Shown piece by piece: positions 60,876-64,000 of a stretch of DNA of 64,000 nucleotides. Origin of the DNA: Vigna angularis (taxonomy: Eukaryota; Streptophyta; Magnoliopsida; Fabales; Fabaceae); the NCBI RefSeq assembly GCF_016808095.1, contig NC_068978.1, positions 23,862,806 through 23,926,805 of the forward strand, read 5' to 3'. The notes below the pieces were generated by a model that ran no database searches, was not told the origin of the DNA, and saw nothing but the letters and a program-made list of their open reading frames with translations. Every line of letters starts with the position of its first letter. Position 1 is the first letter of the stretch. Made by a program: the position numbers and the translations under genes.

Positions 60876-61560
60876 TTCATCATTTTATAAATATAAATAA
60901 TTAAAATTTCAAATAAAATTACTTTATAAATATTTATATTATTTGATAACTAAAAGATATTACTACATTTTTAAATAGATTGACTTAATAAACACTATTG
61001 AACTCTGGTAAAAACAGTACACTTTAAAAATATAGAATTTAAAAAAATATTAAAATAATATAATTTAAAACCAAAAATAACAAATAATCAATACTACAAT
61101 AAGTCAAGTTAAGCATGGTAGGAAGAAGACAAGAAAAATATGAAAAAGTGAAAAACTTTGGCTAAGCTAAGAAGAAGGAATAGATAATAAAAAATGGACC
61201 TTGTAGTTTTCTCTATTTTTTTCTACAAATTTTTTTGTTATAATTGATAAATGTTTATGATAAAAGATAATTAGGGAAAAATATATCATTAGATATTTTA
61301 TTTGATATTTTTAAATAATTTCCTTATTTAACTATATCAGTATATATCAAAAGATAATATCTGTTAAATCTTTTTGAATCTATGAAAGATCTTTCAATTG
61401 TTTTTAGGTCTCCAAATCAATTAAATATATCTTAAAAGATATTGGATTATTTAGAAGATAATTTGAGGAAATGATTGCAAGACTTAAGAAAAATAAATAT
61501 CTTGAAAGGTGGTAGTAAGAAAAAATAATTAGTGTAAAAGTAAACCTAGCACTATAACAC

Positions 61561-62880
61561 CCCGATTTCTGAGATGTCATATGTTATTAATAATCGGTAA
61601 AACTCAGAATTTATCATTGCACGAAAACGTACTTAAAGAAAACCTTATCCAATTACATTATTTAGAGTAATAAAATAACGAAGGAAATACTCGAATCATA
61701 TTGTCTCAACTTGTAAAACCAAATAACTTTAAATGAATCTCATGTTATTCTTCATCCTCTCTTGAATCAATCATGCCTCTGAAACATCTGTAACATTATT
61801 TGCTCACGTACGATCATCATTCATAATTTCATTCACAAACACAAACATGTATGAGATAAGTTAACGATAAAACAATCATAACAACAAGATACATACATAC
61901 TGATTATATCAACCATAATCAAACACCCAACAAGATACATACCTTCTTATTATACCAACAATAATTAAACACACAACAAGATACATACCTTCTGATTATA
62001 TCAACCATAATCAAACATTTCATACATAGTAGTAATAACAATATGATTTCTAATCCTCTAATTTAAACAATTCAATCATAATGAATTATTTTATCTTCGA
62101 TCATCGATCCTTAAACTTTGATCATCAATACTTAATCTCTAACTCTTGATGTCATCACTAACATCTCACACATAGATCCTTGTTCATATGTGATTAATAA
62201 TTTAAATGGTGTTAAAAAAGAAAGATTAAATTGACAAAAATTAAAACTTGATTAAAAAAAATTAAAATCACATTGAAAAAATTCAATAAAAGTAAAACTT
62301 AAAATAATATTTAAATAAAAAATAATATAAAGTTTACTTTCTTTAAACTCATTTATTCACTCTCTCTCAAAATATCAAGAGTTTAAGTAAATTATTACAA
62401 GATGACTATACCAATAAAAAAATTTAGAGTTAAAATCGATAATGGAGCCTTAATAGCGTGGTTATATTAAAAATAAACTCAGTTTTCAATTTCTCACAAT
62501 GTTCGATTTGGAGCTCTTCCATCTTTTAAGCACTTTGAACATGAGAATTTTGAATCCAGACCTTCTATCTCCATTTATAGTTTTATCTAAATTAAAATAT
62601 TTAATCTCTACTAAATGACTTTAAAACCATAAGTTGTATTCAGTACAAACTAAAATAAAATTAAGTTTTGTTAGTCTACACATATTCTGAGTAGCCTAAA
62701 AATAAATTTTACAAAGCCTTTTAAAAGAATATTTTGTTAAAAAATTGGTGAGAATAAATTTTGTGATGTTACTTACTACAAAATTAATTTTTAAAATTCA
62801 AAATACCACTCAAATACGCAAGTTATTGATTACTCGTACTAATGAGTACAGTACCGAGTACGATGAAACTTACTTTACAG
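61561..62880. other. AT-rich DNA with a 46-bp triplicate repeat
   Basis: Three tandem copies of a 46-bp unit (caacaagatacatac...ataatcaaaca) lie at 61882-62019. The stretch starting taacaccccgatttctgag near 61566 resembles a TE terminus, but no partner was found. No coding signal. Confidence 0.6.
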
Positions 62881-62889
62881 AGAATGATA

Positions 62890-63101
62890 GAGTGCGGGTG
62901 TTTCAGTTATTGCTATCTAGGCTTCTGATCCAACGGCTGGTTTTCAGTTTCTCACGGTAACGTGTTAGCCACGACCATTCTGCTCCGTTAGATAAGTTTT
63001 CGGAAAGTCCTATGATCGTCTTCTAGAGATTTCTTTCTTACGAACCGGTTTTCAGACTCGAGACGTCGTGGGTCGTTGTTCTTTCTATTTTTGCTTCTCA
63101 G
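62890..63101 (+). promoter_or_regulatory. possible promoter/5' UTR exon of a gene running off the right edge
   Basis: Base composition rises from about 62880. tttgcttctcag followed by gtgagtaag at 63102 is a strong plant splice donor, and the following kilobase is T-rich like an intron. No long frame begins in the exon, so it would be a non-coding first exon with the coding part beyond 64000. This is inference only. Confidence 0.35.
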
Positions 63102-64000
63102 GTGAGTAAGGAACTCATCTCTGCATATTCGTTCTTTCTCTTTTCGCTAGAAAATTCAGTGCTGTGGTTTTTTAGTTTGTTTTACTTCTTGATTGGATTG
63201 AGATTATTTTAGTTTTGGGGTTAACATAACATTCATTTGATATTGTGCATACTGTTATTGTTCAACTGAGATTACAATTTTATATGTTTTTGTTTGCATG
63301 CGAGATTTGGTTGTGCCATCGGTTTACAGAGTGTTAGTAACCATGGAATGTTCTCTCTGATTTTCTCCCGAAAGAGATTTGTGTTAAACCAATGTGTAGT
63401 TGTTGCTAGGAAAACAAACTTGTGTTCAAAGTTGGAAGTAAAACTTATTGTTTGGCCTTTAACTTTGATTGTCAGTGAAGAATCTTGTGTGGAATGATCA
63501 AGGACGGATTGAACCTGTAAAATCACTTTCTTATTAGTTAATAATACCTCTGGGTCTTATCTTTCTTTAAATTCGATCTTTTCGCTCTTCATTCTTTTCG
63601 GTATTCAGTTTTCTAAGTTTTCTCTGTTTACTGCGAAGATGCGTAGTTACTCAAGTTAATTTGAGGGGAGATTCAGTTTTATAAGTGTGTAAATGAGAGA
63701 AGTGTTGGGAATACACATTTATTAGAAGTAAGAAAGTTGATTACGAATACACATTTGGGTTGGAGGCATCATCACTCCGTTTTGTGGGTAAGATTCAGGT
63801 TTCATTAGTGATTAGTGATGTATCTCTAGATAAATTCTTTTTCGAAAATCTATTTGTAGTTTCATTTTGAAATACTCACCTATGTATGGTAATCTAATAG
63901 ATTTTTTCCTCGGCGGATTTTTAACAGAGGTCCAGATGTTTCTTAATCATGGTTTCAGTGTTATTTAAGCATAATGGTGATTTAATTTCATGATTAGTTG
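63102..64000 (+). other. possible first intron, no coding sequence recognised
   Basis: T-rich with no family signature in any frame. Overlapping short frames near 63272-63526 on both strands look like chance. Confidence 0.35.

Larger units (their letters stand above)
47455..61560. repeat. segmental duplication block B (LisH/AT-hook units 3-9)
   Basis: Same flanks and orientation as block A, but with seven units plus a solo LTR in unit 9, a CACTA element in unit 8 and another solo LTR at 60189-60875 in the right flank. Confidence 0.85.

Overview
The window looks like nuclear DNA from a flowering plant, most likely a legume of the bean/soybean group. The signs are AT-rich intergenic DNA, spliced genes with GT-AG introns, plant-type LTR retrotransposons primed by tRNA-iMet and tRNA-Asp, Mutator and CACTA DNA elements, and plastid-type host proteins. 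The legume assignment is inference from the TE families; no species marker was found.

Layout. (1) 17-1639: a complete Pack-MULE-like element with a 9-bp target duplication, carrying a captured, frameshifted Nudix-hydrolase gene fragment. (2) 3145-17079: three host genes that appear intact: an 8-exon HAD-superfamily pyrimidine-5'-nucleotidase-like gene (+), a 4-exon plastid-type YidD-like gene (-) and a 7-exon atypical-SDR NAD(P)-binding gene (-), with a decayed Ty3/gypsy tail between the last two. (3) 18570-37820: a four-layer nest of retrotransposons. A Ty1/copia element is broken inside its reverse transcriptase by a gag-only LTR element (TSD gtgga). One LTR of that element is broken by an Athila-type Ty3/gypsy element (TSD agtag), and one LTR of that is broken by a very young gag-only copia element (TSD aacgt). 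A 367-bp MULE MITE (9-bp TSD) sits in the second layer. (4) 38860-39293: a pseudogene fragment of plastid fructokinase-like 2 (FLN2). (5) 40200-61560: two tandem blocks with nine units of a decayed gene family on the minus strand. Its products would have had an N-terminal LisH-like segment, a short helical segment and an AT-hook. Only the first-transcribed unit of each block keeps the original start codon and 5' flank; the other seven are 'headless', joined inside exon 1 to the 3' flank of the preceding unit. Two related solo LTRs and a CACTA element have each landed in a different unit, and another solo LTR lies beside the array. (6) 61560-64000: AT-rich DNA with a 46-bp triplicate repeat, then what may be the promoter, 5' UTR exon and first intron of a + strand gene running off the window.

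The three intact genes look like independent housekeeping genes with no operon-like link. The unusual parts are the headless LisH/AT-hook array and a family of helically phased palindromes (core TAATCGATTA, spaced about 20-21 and 14 bp). The palindromes recur in the young gag-only copia element and in both solo LTRs inside the array.
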